Positions 8,389 through 16,733 of a stretch of 32,217 nt of DNA are shown one piece after another. Under the pieces are notes generated by a model. It did not search any database, was not told the DNA's origin, and saw nothing but the letters and a program-made list of their open reading frames with translations. Made by a program: the position numbers and the translations under genes. Numbering within the stretch: position 1 is the first letter of the stretch; each line of letters opens with the position of its first letter. This stretch comes from Chloroflexota bacterium (GTDB lineage: Bacteria; Chloroflexota; Limnocylindria; P2-11E). The DNA is taken from NCBI GenBank assembly GCA_005882765.1, contig VBDV01000120.1, positions 1 to 32,217 on the forward strand. Reading direction: 5' to 3'.

Positions 8389-8847
8389 CTAGACGACTCG
8401 GCGCATCTCGAGGCCGGCCTTCATGAGATCGCGGCGAAGTACCTCGGGATCGCGCTCGATGAGCCCGAGGTCCGCGAGGGCCACAGCCAGATTCGGATGG
8501 GCGTCGATCTCGCTGGGCCGGGCCCACCGCAACTCGCCGCCCTTCTCTGCTCGCGGCGTGCCGGTGACAGCGCCGTCGCGGAAGAGATGCACGAGGAAGT
8601 GAAAGCGACCCGCCGGAACGCTCCGAACGTCGTACTGAGCGACGCGCGTGAGGTCGTCGACGCGGTAGCCGGTCTCCTCGAACAGCTCGCGCCGCGCGGC
8701 ATCCTCGAGACGCTCGTCCGGCTCCACGCTTCCGCCGGGTAAGAGCCATGCGCCCGCGAAGGGACCGGCGAGCTGCTTCACGATCAGAATCCGTCCTTCT
8801 GCATCGACGCAGCCGACGATCGCGGTCTTCCCGGGCGCCCCGCCCAC
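8389..8847 (-). CDS. Nudix hydrolase
   Basis: 152-aa Nudix-fold pyrophosphohydrolase. The full Nudix box GX5EX7REUXEEXGU is visible as GSVEPDE...RELFEETGY at residues ~39-61, with the metal-binding REL-EE glutamates intact. The preceding IVKQLAGPFAGAWLLPGG is the usual strand before the box. Substrate class cannot be assigned; candidates include nucleoside di/triphosphates or nucleotide sugars. It starts with GTG 8847, 5 nt after the stop of the PBP gene on the same strand, so it is the second gene of that transcription unit. It converges with the hypothetical gene ending at 8367; the 21-bp gap contains only a weak 5-bp hairpin and no clear terminator. Confidence 0.88.
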   Translation of the reverse strand: MGGAPGKTAIVGCVDAEGRILIVKQLAGPFAGAWLLPGGSVEPDERLEDAARRELFEETGYRVDDLTRVAQYDVRSVPAGRFHFLVHLFRDGAVTGTPRAEKGGELRWARPSEIDAHPNLAVALADLGLIERDPEVLRRDLMKAGLEMRRVV

Positions 8848-8852
8848 GGTCG

Positions 8853-11351
8853 CTAGGTCTTCTTGGGCGTGGGCGTGGGAGTGGGAGTGGGGAAGGGCGG
8901 CAGCGTCGGTGTCCCTCCCGGCGTCCGCGTTGATACCGGGGTGCGCGTCGGCACGGGCGTCAGGGAAGGCGACGGTGTCGCGCAGGGGTCCGGGCTGACG
9001 AGATTCCAGGTGTAGCGGCTGTAGGCATGTTTGCCGGCGATCGCGTCACGTATCCACTGGTCGGTGTACCGCTGGAACGGCGCCGGGGCATGCGTGTCGT
9101 TGATCTTCATCGCGATCTTCACCGTCCCGTCCGGCTGCGGGCAACCGGCGACGAACCAGTCGTCGGCCTTTGACGGCTCGGTGCCCTTCATGAACCACTC
9201 GGTCGAGGAGAAGGGCGAGAGGGCCGATGGAACGAGCCCAGAGCCGTAGCCACCGTACGCACCGGGCGCCGAGACCACCGTCCCGCTCACGACGTTGGCG
9301 GGCCGAGGCCAGTCGGTCGCGGGCGTATCCGCGAGCGCTTCCTTCATGTAGTCGCGCCAAAGCTGGCCCGGCCCGGTAGCGCTCGCGAAGTCGACGGTGC
9401 TCATCTTCTCGCCGTTCGAGTTCCCCATCCAGACGCCGGTCACGAGGGTCGGGACGTAGCCGACGGAGTACACGTCCTTCAGGTTGTCCGTCGTGCCGGT
9501 CTTGAGCGCGGCGGGGCGGCCGATGTTCGTCCACGAGCCGAAGATGAAGTCCTTCGACGGCTGTGTGGTGTCTTTGAGGATGTCGGTCATGATCCACGCG
9601 ATCCCCGGATCGAGCGCGCGTTTCTGCTCGTAGTCCTTGTGCTCCCACACCAGATTTCCGCGGGAGTCCTCGACCTTCAGGATGTACGTCGGCGTTACGC
9701 GCAGCCCCATGTTCGCGAGGACGCCATACGCGCTCGCCATATCCACGAGATGGACCTCTTTCGCGCCGAGCGTGAGGGAGAGACCGATGGTTGCCGGGTC
9801 GATGTCGGTGGTGATCCCCAGGTCGTGGGCCGTCTGGATGGTGTCTTCGATGCCTGAGTACTCTGCGAGGAATTTCACCGCCGGCACGTTCCGCGACTCA
9901 CGGATGGCCTGCCGCATTGTCACCGGGCCGTGGTACTGGAGGTCCGCGTTCTCCGGGCAGTAGCCGCAGGCCGAGGGGCTCATGCGGGTTGGATCGGCCT
10001 TACCGCCGAAGTCGGTGCGCGCGTCGACGACGACCGTCGCCGCGGTCGCTCCCTTCTTCAGTGCGGTGACATAGTTGAACATCTTGAAGGACGACCCCGG
10101 CTGCCGGAGGCCGATGCCGGCGACGTCGAACTGGCCCTGGACGCGCGGATCGTCGCGGTTGTTGTAGTCGACCGAGCCGACGTACGTGAGGACCTCGCCG
10201 GTCCGCGGATCGATCGAGACGAGCGCGGCATTCCAGACGTTGCGGTTGTGCAGCAGGTCGACCCATTCGCGGACTTGCCGTTCGCCGATCTCTTGGGTCT
10301 TCATGTCGAGCGTTGTCGTGACCCGGTAGCCGCCGCGTGAGACCGCGGCCTCGTCGCCGCCGAGGATCTGCGCGAGCTGGTTGCGCACCTGGAAGACGAA
10401 GTGCGGGGCTTTGATCGTCGCGACCGGCGGGCCGGCGACCTTGATCTCCTCCGCGCTCGCGGCATCGGATTCGGCCTGCGTGATCGCACCGTTGTCCACC
10501 ATCTGTCCGAGCACGTAGGCGCGCCGTTCGGCCGCGCGGTCGACGTTATCCGCCTGCGTCGGGTCGAGGACCGATGGCGCCTGCGGCAGACCGGCAAGCA
10601 ACGCGGCCTCCGCGAGCGTGAGCTTCGAGAGATCCGACTTTCCGAAGTAGGTCTGCGCCGCCGCCTTCACGCCGTAGGCCTGATTGCCGTAGTAGATCTG
10701 GTTGAAGTAGAGCTCGAGGATCTGCTGCTTGGAGTAGGTGTTCGTCACCTCGACCGCGAGGATCGCCTCGCGAATCTTCCGCTTGATCGAGACTTCGTTG
10801 CCGACGATCCGTTGCTTCACGAGCTGTTGGGTGATCGTCGACGCGCCGCCCTGCCCCGTGCTGCGGCCGGTCACGTCGGAGATCACGGCGCGGATGGTCC
10901 CAACGATGTCGACGCCGGGGTTCGTCCAGAAGGTCTTGTCCTCCGCGGAAACGGTCGCGTCGATGAGCACCTGTGGAATGTCTTGGTAGCTCACCACCTC
11001 GCGGTTCTCTTCCGAGAACTGATAGAGGAGCTCCGTGCCGGTTCGGTCGTAAACCTTGGTGGACTGTGCGAGCGGATCTTTTGCGAGGTCTTGAGGGGAC
11101 GGAAGATCGCCCGCGAAGAACGCAAGAGCGGCACCGGCGCCCAGCACCATGAGGGCGCCGGTCGCGATGATGATGGCGAACAGTCCCGATGGCAGGGCGA
11201 GACGCCATCCGCTGAACGCTCCGCCGCCCCGGCGCCGTTTCGAGCGATACGTCCCTCGCCGGAGCGCGTGGTCATGCGTGGTCTTCGAATGGGCGATGCG
11301 CTCATGGTAGCGGCCACCAAACGTATCCTGTGAGCGTGCCGACACGTCCAT
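8853..11351 (-). CDS. Class A penicillin-binding protein (PBP1A-type, GT51 plus transpeptidase)
   Basis: Bifunctional peptidoglycan synthase, ~832 aa. It has an Arg-rich cytoplasmic tail, then one membrane helix (~57-80). The GT51 glycosyltransferase follows: AEDKTFWTNPGVD with the catalytic Glu, GGASTITQQLVKQ, and ELYFNQIYYG. The penicillin-binding transpeptidase has SSFK (PGSSFKMFNYV), SRN and KTGTT motifs. The tail is Thr/Pro-rich (TPTPTPTPKKT), likely a wall-spanning spacer. The usual GT51 His after the catalytic Glu segment is Pro here. Start: the only in-frame canonical codons are GTG 11354, ATG 11351 and GTG 11345. All of them lie inside the divergent tyrS gene. An in-frame ATC at 11297 would avoid that. 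No strong Shine-Dalgarno marks any of them. Confidence 0.92.
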   Translation of the reverse strand: MDVSARSQDTFGGRYHERIAHSKTTHDHALRRGTYRSKRRRGGGAFSGWRLALPSGLFAIIIATGALMVLGAGAALAFFAGDLPSPQDLAKDPLAQSTKVYDRTGTELLYQFSEENREVVSYQDIPQVLIDATVSAEDKTFWTNPGVDIVGTIRAVISDVTGRSTGQGGASTITQQLVKQRIVGNEVSIKRKIREAILAVEVTNTYSKQQILELYFNQIYYGNQAYGVKAAAQTYFGKSDLSKLTLAEAALLAGLPQAPSVLDPTQADNVDRAAERRAYVLGQMVDNGAITQAESDAASAEEIKVAGPPVATIKAPHFVFQVRNQLAQILGGDEAAVSRGGYRVTTTLDMKTQEIGERQVREWVDLLHNRNVWNAALVSIDPRTGEVLTYVGSVDYNNRDDPRVQGQFDVAGIGLRQPGSSFKMFNYVTALKKGATAATVVVDARTDFGGKADPTRMSPSACGYCPENADLQYHGPVTMRQAIRESRNVPAVKFLAEYSGIEDTIQTAHDLGITTDIDPATIGLSLTLGAKEVHLVDMASAYGVLANMGLRVTPTYILKVEDSRGNLVWEHKDYEQKRALDPGIAWIMTDILKDTTQPSKDFIFGSWTNIGRPAALKTGTTDNLKDVYSVGYVPTLVTGVWMGNSNGEKMSTVDFASATGPGQLWRDYMKEALADTPATDWPRPANVVSGTVVSAPGAYGGYGSGLVPSALSPFSSTEWFMKGTEPSKADDWFVAGCPQPDGTVKIAMKINDTHAPAPFQRYTDQWIRDAIAGKHAYSRYTWNLVSPDPCATPSPSLTPVPTRTPVSTRTPGGTPTLPPFPTPTPTPTPKKT
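8865..8892. repeat. Six-base tandem repeats coding the Thr-Pro tail of the PBP
   Basis: Two GGGCGT units then two GGGAGT units (plus strand) encode the terminal Pro-Thr run of the PBP on the minus strand. Such tracts commonly vary in copy number by slippage. Confidence 0.7.
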
Positions 11352-12547
11352 CACAACACGAGCTCGATGAATTCCTCACGCGTGGCGTGAGCGAAGTGAG
11401 TGTGCTCGGCAATCTCCGCTCGGCGCTCGCCTCAGGTGAGCGTCAGTTGCGTATCAAGCAGGGATTCGACCCGACGCACGCGAATCTCCACCTCGGCCAC
11501 GCCATCTCGCTACGCAAGTTAAGAAAGTTGTCGCAATGGGGCCACGAGATCGTCCTCATCGTCGGCGATTGGACGACGCAGATCGGCGATCCGACGGACA
11601 AGGAAGTCAGCAGGCCGATGAAGTCCCGCGACGAGGTGATGGCGAACGCCAAAACCTACCTCGACCAGTTCCACCTGATCGTGCCTCGCGAGAACGCACG
11701 GGTTGTTCTCCAGGACGAGTGGTATGGGACGTTCGGCCTCCGTGACGTCATCGAGCTGAGCTCGCGCTTCACCGCGCAGCAGATGCTGGCGCGGGAGGAG
11801 TTCCGCAAACGAATCGAGAAGAAGACTCCCATCCCCATCAAGGACCTTCTCTACCCGCTCCTGCAGGCCTACGACTCGGTGGCGATCAAGGCCGACGTCG
11901 AATTCGGGGGAACCGACCAGCTCTTCAACATTCTCGCGGGCCGGGAGCTGCAGGAGATGCTCGGCCAGCCGCCGCAGTCCGTCTTCATCGTCCCGATGCT
12001 GGAAGGACTCGACGGCGACCAGATGCACAAGTCGAAACCGGCGACGGCGATCTGGCTCGTGGACCCGGCGAGCGAGATCTACGGAAAAGTCATGTCTATC
12101 GACGACAAGCTCATGCCTCACTACTACGAGTGGGCGACCGAGCTGCCGATGGAAGAGGTGCGGTCCACGCTCGACTCGCTCGCCCGCAAAGAGCTGCACC
12201 CGCGCGAGGCGAAACGGAAGCTCGCCCGCACCATCACGACCGAGCTTCACTCGGCGGCCGCCGCAGACGAGGCGGAGCGCGAATTCGACCGCGTGCACAA
12301 GGAGGGTGCGGCACCCGATGCGGTCCCGACCGTTGACGTGCCGGTGAACGGTCAGAAGGACGTGCATATCGTGGACCTGGTCGTATCCGCCTTCGCGAAG
12401 AGCAAGACTCAGGCGCGACAGCTCGTCGCCCAGAAGGGCGTGCGTGTGGACGGCACGATCGCGAGCGAGGACACGAAGGTGCCGGTCAAGGGTGAACCGT
12501 TGGTCCAGATCGGCAGGCGTCAGGCCGTTCGCGTCCGTTTCCGGTGA
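11330..12547 (+). CDS. tyrS: Tyrosyl-tRNA synthetase
   Basis: Class I aminoacyl-tRNA synthetase charging tRNA-Tyr (405 aa). It shows the HIGH-type signature HLGH (residues 54-57), the LIVGDWTTQIGDPTDK loop and the tyrosine-site segment FGGTDQLFNILAGREL. A C-terminal S4-like RNA-binding domain (~345-405) follows. The second signature is atypical: the KMSKS position reads QMHKS (~231-235), keeping only the second Lys. Start GTG 11330; a second GTG at 11336 is in frame. No Shine-Dalgarno is seen, but TATCCT at 11324-11329 ends 6 nt before GTG 11336, which would fit a leaderless message. The gene overlaps the divergent PBP start if that gene uses a canonical codon, and it ends in TGATG shared with the TPR gene. 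Confidence 0.93.
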   Translation: MSVPTRPSQHELDEFLTRGVSEVSVLGNLRSALASGERQLRIKQGFDPTHANLHLGHAISLRKLRKLSQWGHEIVLIVGDWTTQIGDPTDKEVSRPMKSRDEVMANAKTYLDQFHLIVPRENARVVLQDEWYGTFGLRDVIELSSRFTAQQMLAREEFRKRIEKKTPIPIKDLLYPLLQAYDSVAIKADVEFGGTDQLFNILAGRELQEMLGQPPQSVFIVPMLEGLDGDQMHKSKPATAIWLVDPASEIYGKVMSIDDKLMPHYYEWATELPMEEVRSTLDSLARKELHPREAKRKLARTITTELHSAAAADEAEREFDRVHKEGAAPDAVPTVDVPVNGQKDVHIVDLVVSAFAKSKTQARQLVAQKGVRVDGTIASEDTKVPVKGEPLVQIGRRQAVRVRFR

Positions 12548-14199
12548 TGACGTCCCGTCCCGTCGTCGCGATCGTCCCGTTCGGAGCGAAGGGCCGCGAC
12601 GCCAAAGCCGGCGGGATCGGGCGTCAGGTCGCGCGGCGCCTCGTCGAGCGGTTCGCCGACGACCCAAACGTCGAGCTGCGTCCGGTCTTCCTCGTCGCCA
12701 TGCCCGAGGCGAAGAGCGACGCCGGCTATCTGGTGTTCGGCTCGACGCCCGATCCCGACCTCGCCGCACGTTACGGCGAGTCGCTCGGCACGACGCACGC
12801 CCTCACCGGACTTTATCGCGAGGACGCGACCGGCCGCGCGTTCGCGGTGAGCCTCGTGGAGGTCAAATCCCGCACGGTCGCGGCGGAGCGCAAGATCGTC
12901 GTCGCGCCGGATGAGCTGCATCGCGCCGAGCCCACGCTTGCCGCCTGGCTAGCCGAGGCCCTCGGGGTGCCCGCCCCCGGACTCGCTCCCGAGACGGCGA
13001 ACGAGCCCTCGTACCAGGCATTTCTCGCGGGCCTCGAGGATGAAACGAACGCCACGCTCCTGCGGGCGGGCGACCCGAGCGCGGCCGATCAGGCTCGCGC
13101 GCGCGCGTTCGACGAGTACGCCGACGCGATCAAGCTCGATCCCGAGTCGGTGCGCGCGGAGGATCGCCTCCTCGTGCTGGCCGCCGAATCAGTCGAGCGC
13201 GGCGACGAAGATCGAGCCGCCCGTTCGCTGGAGGACGTGGTCGAGGCGAAGCCGCGCTCCTGGCGCGCGCACTACATGCGCGCCGAGCTGCTGCGGCAGC
13301 TTGGCGAGACGAACATGGCGATCGTCGCGCTGGAGCACGCGCATGCGCTGCGCCCGCTGCGCGACGTCGATCTCATCCTCCTTGCTGAGCTGTACTTGGC
13401 CGAAGGAGCACAGGGCCAGGCCGCATCCCACCTGCGGCGCATCGCCGCCGGCAGCGAGGAATTCGGCCGAGCACAGGAGCTCCTCGGCGTCCTTGCGTTC
13501 GGGAAGGGCGATCGGTCTGCTGCCCGCGCGTACTTCGAACAAGCGGCGGCGGCCGGTCGGGTGAGCGCACGTGCGCATCTCGCGCGGGTCCTCATCGCAA
13601 TGGGACTCCGGGACGACGCCTCACGCGAGCTGGGCGAGGTCCTATCGGCAGTGGGCGCAGACCCTGACGCGCTCGCGCAAGCGCGCCGTCTCCGGCTGGG
13701 CCTCGATCGCCCCGATCTCGAGGCCGACCTCGAGCGCGCCGGACGAGCGGCGCTGTCCGGAGAGGCCGCCCGCCTCGACGAGGTGCGCGCGGCGTTCGAG
13801 CGCGTGCTCGTGTTCGACCCGCAGATCTGGGAGGCACACTTCGGCTTGGGCCTCGCCGCGCGGCGGACCGAGGACTTTATCGCCGCCGCCGCCTCGTTCA
13901 GGCGCGCGTTGGAGCTTGCGCCCGAGCAGCCCGACGTCATGCACGAGCTCGGCGTCGCCCTCCTCGCGTCGGGCTCGAAGGCCGACGCGCTCGGCTTGCT
14001 CGACCGGGCCGCGGCGCTTCGTCCAGGTCAGGCCGCCTACATCGCCGATGCCGGCTTCGCGCATCTTCGCGCCGGCGACCTCGACGCGGCACGCGAGCGG
14101 CTTCGCATCGCGAGCACGATCGACGCGGAGGATCCCCTGACGCGCGCGTACCTGGCGGAGCTCGAGCGCATCGAGGCCGCGTCCGGCAAGGCGAATTGA
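12547..14199 (+). CDS. Tetratricopeptide-repeat protein with N-terminal TolB-like domain
   Basis: 550 aa, cytoplasmic by sequence (no signal peptide or membrane span). Residues 1-~135 form an alpha/beta region opening PVVAIVPFGAKG. A later segment has a strand/helix alternation reminiscent of the N-terminal domain found in TolB-like and adenylate-cyclase-associated TPR proteins; this is a weak resemblance. From about residue 150 there are many 34-residue helix-turn-helix repeats with the TPR Ala/Gly/Pro spacing (for example LDPESVRAEDRLLVLAA, FDPQIWEAHFGLGLAAR, LAPEQPDVMHELGVALL). It is probably a protein-protein scaffold. ATG 12547 overlaps the tyrS stop (TGATG), and its own stop overlaps ndh (TTGA), so it is translated in a coupled chain. 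Partner unknown. Confidence 0.78.
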   Translation: MTSRPVVAIVPFGAKGRDAKAGGIGRQVARRLVERFADDPNVELRPVFLVAMPEAKSDAGYLVFGSTPDPDLAARYGESLGTTHALTGLYREDATGRAFAVSLVEVKSRTVAAERKIVVAPDELHRAEPTLAAWLAEALGVPAPGLAPETANEPSYQAFLAGLEDETNATLLRAGDPSAADQARARAFDEYADAIKLDPESVRAEDRLLVLAAESVERGDEDRAARSLEDVVEAKPRSWRAHYMRAELLRQLGETNMAIVALEHAHALRPLRDVDLILLAELYLAEGAQGQAASHLRRIAAGSEEFGRAQELLGVLAFGKGDRSAARAYFEQAAAAGRVSARAHLARVLIAMGLRDDASRELGEVLSAVGADPDALAQARRLRLGLDRPDLEADLERAGRAALSGEAARLDEVRAAFERVLVFDPQIWEAHFGLGLAARRTEDFIAAAASFRRALELAPEQPDVMHELGVALLASGSKADALGLLDRAAALRPGQAAYIADAGFAHLRAGDLDAARERLRIASTIDAEDPLTRAYLAELERIEAASGKAN

Positions 14200-15449
14200 G
14201 TCCGGCCAAGCGCATCGTGGTGCTCGGCGGCGGCTTTGCGGGTCTGCACCTCGTCCGCCGGCTCGAGGGGCATCTGCGTCATGAGGAGGCGTCGGTCACT
14301 CTCGTCGACCGCCAGAACTACCACCTCTTCACGCCACTGCTCTATCAGGTGTGCACCGGCGAGCTTCCGCCGCACGCCGTCGCCTATCCACTGCGCGACG
14401 CGACCGCGCCCGCGGGCTTCAAATTCATACAGAGCGAGGTGACGGCGATCGATCTCGAGCATCGTCGAGTCGGCACTGCCGACAGCGAGCTTGCGTTCGA
14501 CCATCTCGTAATCGTGCTCGGCTCGGTGACGAACGATTACGGCATTCCCGGCGTGCACGAGAACGCGCTTCCGGTGAAATGGCTGTCGGATGCGGAGGCT
14601 TTGAAGCGCCACGTCCTCGACATCTTCGAGTCGGCGGCGACCGAGACTGACATCGCGCGCCGGCGCGAGCAGCTCACGTTCATCATCGTCGGCGCCGGGC
14701 CCGTAGGGGTCGAGCTCGCGAGCTCGCTGCGGGACCTCATGGACCACACGCTTCGGCGCATCTACCCGTCGATCGACTTTTACGCGGATGTCACGATCCA
14801 TCTCCTCGATGGCGCCGATCGCGTCATCCCCGGCATGGACCCGCGCCTCTCACGGATCGCGATGAAGCGCCTCGAGCAGCAGCGCGTCCGCGTTCTCCTC
14901 AACACGCTCGTTTCTGAGATCCGGCCCGGCGCCGTCCACACGAAGGATGGCGCGCAGCTCCGCGGTCGCACCATCGTCTGGTCGGGCGGCGTGAAAGTGA
15001 ATCCACTCGTCGCCTCCCTCGACGTGCCGAAATCGAAGGACGGCCGCATCGTCGTCGACGACCACTTTCGCGTGAACGGGCGCGACGACGTGCTCGCGCT
15101 CGGCGATGCCGCCTACTTCGAGAGCCAGGGCAAGGGCCTGCCGCAGCTCGCGCAGGTCGCGGTGCTCGAAGCGCCCGCTGCGGCGCGCAACCTCGCCGCG
15201 CTCGTGCGCGGACAGCCGACGGCACCGTTCGTCTATCACCGAAAGGGCGACCTGATCGCCCTCGGCCGGACACAGGCAGGCGCCGAGTTCGCGAAGCTCG
15301 GGGGCTTCGTCCTCGGGGGATTTCCGGCGTGGACGGTGTGGCGCGTCAATTACCTCATGCAGCTGCTCGGTGTGCGGAATCGTGCGAGCCTCCTAATCGA
15401 GTGGATCCTCTCGTTCTTTGCGGGACGGCTGGTCGCTAATACGCCGTGA
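14196..15449 (+). CDS. ndh: Type II NADH dehydrogenase (NDH-2, FAD-dependent)
   Basis: 417-aa membrane-peripheral flavoprotein oxidising NADH and reducing quinone without proton pumping. The FAD-binding dinucleotide fold is at the N-terminus (VVLGGGFAGLHL, residues ~8-19). The second Rossmann motif for NADH is at ~164-176 (IIVGAGPVGVELAS). The FAD-contact motif LALGDAAYF with LPQLAQVAVLEAPAAARN follows. A hydrophobic C-terminal stretch (VNYLMQLLGVRNRASLLIEW...) could anchor it to the membrane, as in NDH-2. Start is TTG 14196 overlapping the TPR stop as TTGA, which keeps the family N-terminus intact. A general NAD(P)/FAD disulfide-type oxidoreductase is less likely because no CxxxxC redox pair is visible. 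Confidence 0.88.
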   Translation: MSPAKRIVVLGGGFAGLHLVRRLEGHLRHEEASVTLVDRQNYHLFTPLLYQVCTGELPPHAVAYPLRDATAPAGFKFIQSEVTAIDLEHRRVGTADSELAFDHLVIVLGSVTNDYGIPGVHENALPVKWLSDAEALKRHVLDIFESAATETDIARRREQLTFIIVGAGPVGVELASSLRDLMDHTLRRIYPSIDFYADVTIHLLDGADRVIPGMDPRLSRIAMKRLEQQRVRVLLNTLVSEIRPGAVHTKDGAQLRGRTIVWSGGVKVNPLVASLDVPKSKDGRIVVDDHFRVNGRDDVLALGDAAYFESQGKGLPQLAQVAVLEAPAAARNLAALVRGQPTAPFVYHRKGDLIALGRTQAGAEFAKLGGFVLGGFPAWTVWRVNYLMQLLGVRNRASLLIEWILSFFAGRLVANTP

Positions 15450-15937
15450 ACGACGACCGCGCCGCCATCCTGTCGGAGGTCGGGGCCGCGGTGGCGACCG
15501 CACTTGCGACCGCGCGAGTGATGACCCCGGCGGACTGCCGCCGGATCAGCTCGGCGGAGAATTGGCCCGCGGTCATTGTCGCGTACCACATCGGCTTGGG
15601 CCTTCGACGCCAGGCGGGATTCATATCCCGCGCACTAACTGGTGACGAGCCGTTCCAGTTCGAATGGGAGCCCACGCATGATGTCAACGCCGTGAATGCA
15701 CGGGATCACGCGTCCATGTCCCGCGACCAGGCCGCAGCGGAGATCGAGGAAGGCTGGACGCGCCTCCAGATGGTGGCCGGTCAGATGGCCGAGGAGGACT
15801 GGTCGCGCCACGTGTTTGTCTTCCGAGATAGGCGCCAGTCGGCGGATGTCGTCCTCCGGCGTATCGTGCTGCCGCACGTGAACGAGCATCTTCAGAGTCT
15901 TCGTCGGACCGTTGCCGAAGGGCCGGCCAAAGCCTGA
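15446..15937 (+). CDS. DinB-like four-helix-bundle protein
   Basis: 163 aa, resembling the DinB/YfiT and mycothiol-dependent-isomerase fold: a helix-rich protein with spaced His residues that could hold a divalent metal. His48 lies in VAYHIGLG, and LPHVNEHLQSL lies near the C-terminus, with a central NARDHA segment. Members are metal-dependent thiol transferases or of unknown function; no substrate can be assigned. GTG 15446 overlaps the ndh stop (GTGA), and its stop overlaps the following membrane-protein gene (TGATG). The resemblance is to the fold and the His spacing only, so the call is moderate. Confidence 0.62.
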   Translation: MNDDRAAILSEVGAAVATALATARVMTPADCRRISSAENWPAVIVAYHIGLGLRRQAGFISRALTGDEPFQFEWEPTHDVNAVNARDHASMSRDQAAAEIEEGWTRLQMVAGQMAEEDWSRHVFVFRDRRQSADVVLRRIVLPHVNEHLQSLRRTVAEGPAKA

Positions 15938-16359
15938 TGACCTTGGCCGAGCGTGCCCTCTATCACCAGATCCATCCGGCGAAGCTCTTCGCGGACATCT
16001 CGACCGCGCTCATCGGCATCGATCTTTTTTGGCGCCACGAGCTGGCGCCCGGTTTGATCATCGCGCTCTTCACGCCCGTCCTCGTGTCCGCGGTGCTGCT
16101 CCGCGAGGCCGACCTCGAGCGCTATCGATCGAGTCCGATGGGGGCGTATCTCCGCCGCTTCATGCCGCCGTGGGTCCAGGCGGTTCGCCTATTCGGCGTT
16201 CTCGTCGCGTTCTACGCGTCCTGGCATCACGTCCCCGCAGCCATCTACGGGGGGCTCGCGCTTGTCGCGGTGTGCTGGGCGGACGGACTGTTCGCGACGG
16301 CGGCCCGCCGAGTGCATGGCGTCCACGACAAGGGAAGCGTCGAGATATGGCGAGCGTGA
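15937..16359 (+). CDS. Small multi-pass membrane protein, hypothetical
   Basis: 140 aa with about four hydrophobic segments: TALIGIDLFW, GLIIALFTPVLVSAVLL, AVRLFGVLVAFYASW and AAIYGGLALVAVCWADGLF. It has charged loops, including a LERYRSSPMGAYLRRFMP segment. I do not recognise a named family. ATG 15937 overlaps the DinB-like stop, and the gene runs 13 nt into the VOC gene, so it belongs to the tyrS-to-VOC chain. It may serve as a membrane partner, but nothing in the sequence says so. Confidence 0.7.
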   Translation: MTLAERALYHQIHPAKLFADISTALIGIDLFWRHELAPGLIIALFTPVLVSAVLLREADLERYRSSPMGAYLRRFMPPWVQAVRLFGVLVAFYASWHHVPAAIYGGLALVAVCWADGLFATAARRVHGVHDKGSVEIWRA

Positions 16360-16733
16360 CGCTGACGCCCTTCCTCACCGTCAAGGACGCGCGCGCAGCC
16401 GTCGAGTTCTACAAGAAGGCGTTCGGAGCGACCGAGATCTCGCGCCAATCGAGCCCGAGCGGGCAGTTCATCATCGAGATGTCGATCGACGGTGAGCGCT
16501 TCTACGCCGTTGACGAGAACCCACCGGCGTTCAACGTCAGTCCGACGACGCTCGGGGGAACGAGCGTGCGTATGAGTCTCGTCGTCGAAGATCCCGACGC
16601 GGTGGCGGAACGAGCGGTCGCTGCCGGCGCGAAGGTCGTCTTTCCGATGGCTGACCAGCCCTACGGAATGCGGCAGGGCCGGATCGCGGATCCCGCAGGA
16701 CACCACTGGCTCATCGGCAAGCCACTGCGCTAG
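16347..16733 (+). CDS. VOC-superfamily (glyoxalase/PhnB-like) protein
   Basis: 128-aa vicinal-oxygen-chelate protein. It has the two beta-alpha-beta-beta-beta modules: LTPFLTVKDARAAVEFYKKA opens the first, and MSLVVEDPDAVAERAVAAG opens the second. GRIADPAGHHWLI closes it, as in PhnB/YdcJ-type members. The reaction cannot be inferred; VOC proteins include lyases, dioxygenases and resistance proteins. ATG 16347 is preceded by AAGGGA at 16330-16335. It is the last gene of the tyrS-led chain. Its stop and the stop of the convergent lipoprotein gene share one CTAG (16730-16733), so no terminator separates them. Confidence 0.85.
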   Translation: MASVTLTPFLTVKDARAAVEFYKKAFGATEISRQSSPSGQFIIEMSIDGERFYAVDENPPAFNVSPTTLGGTSVRMSLVVEDPDAVAERAVAAGAKVVFPMADQPYGMRQGRIADPAGHHWLIGKPLR

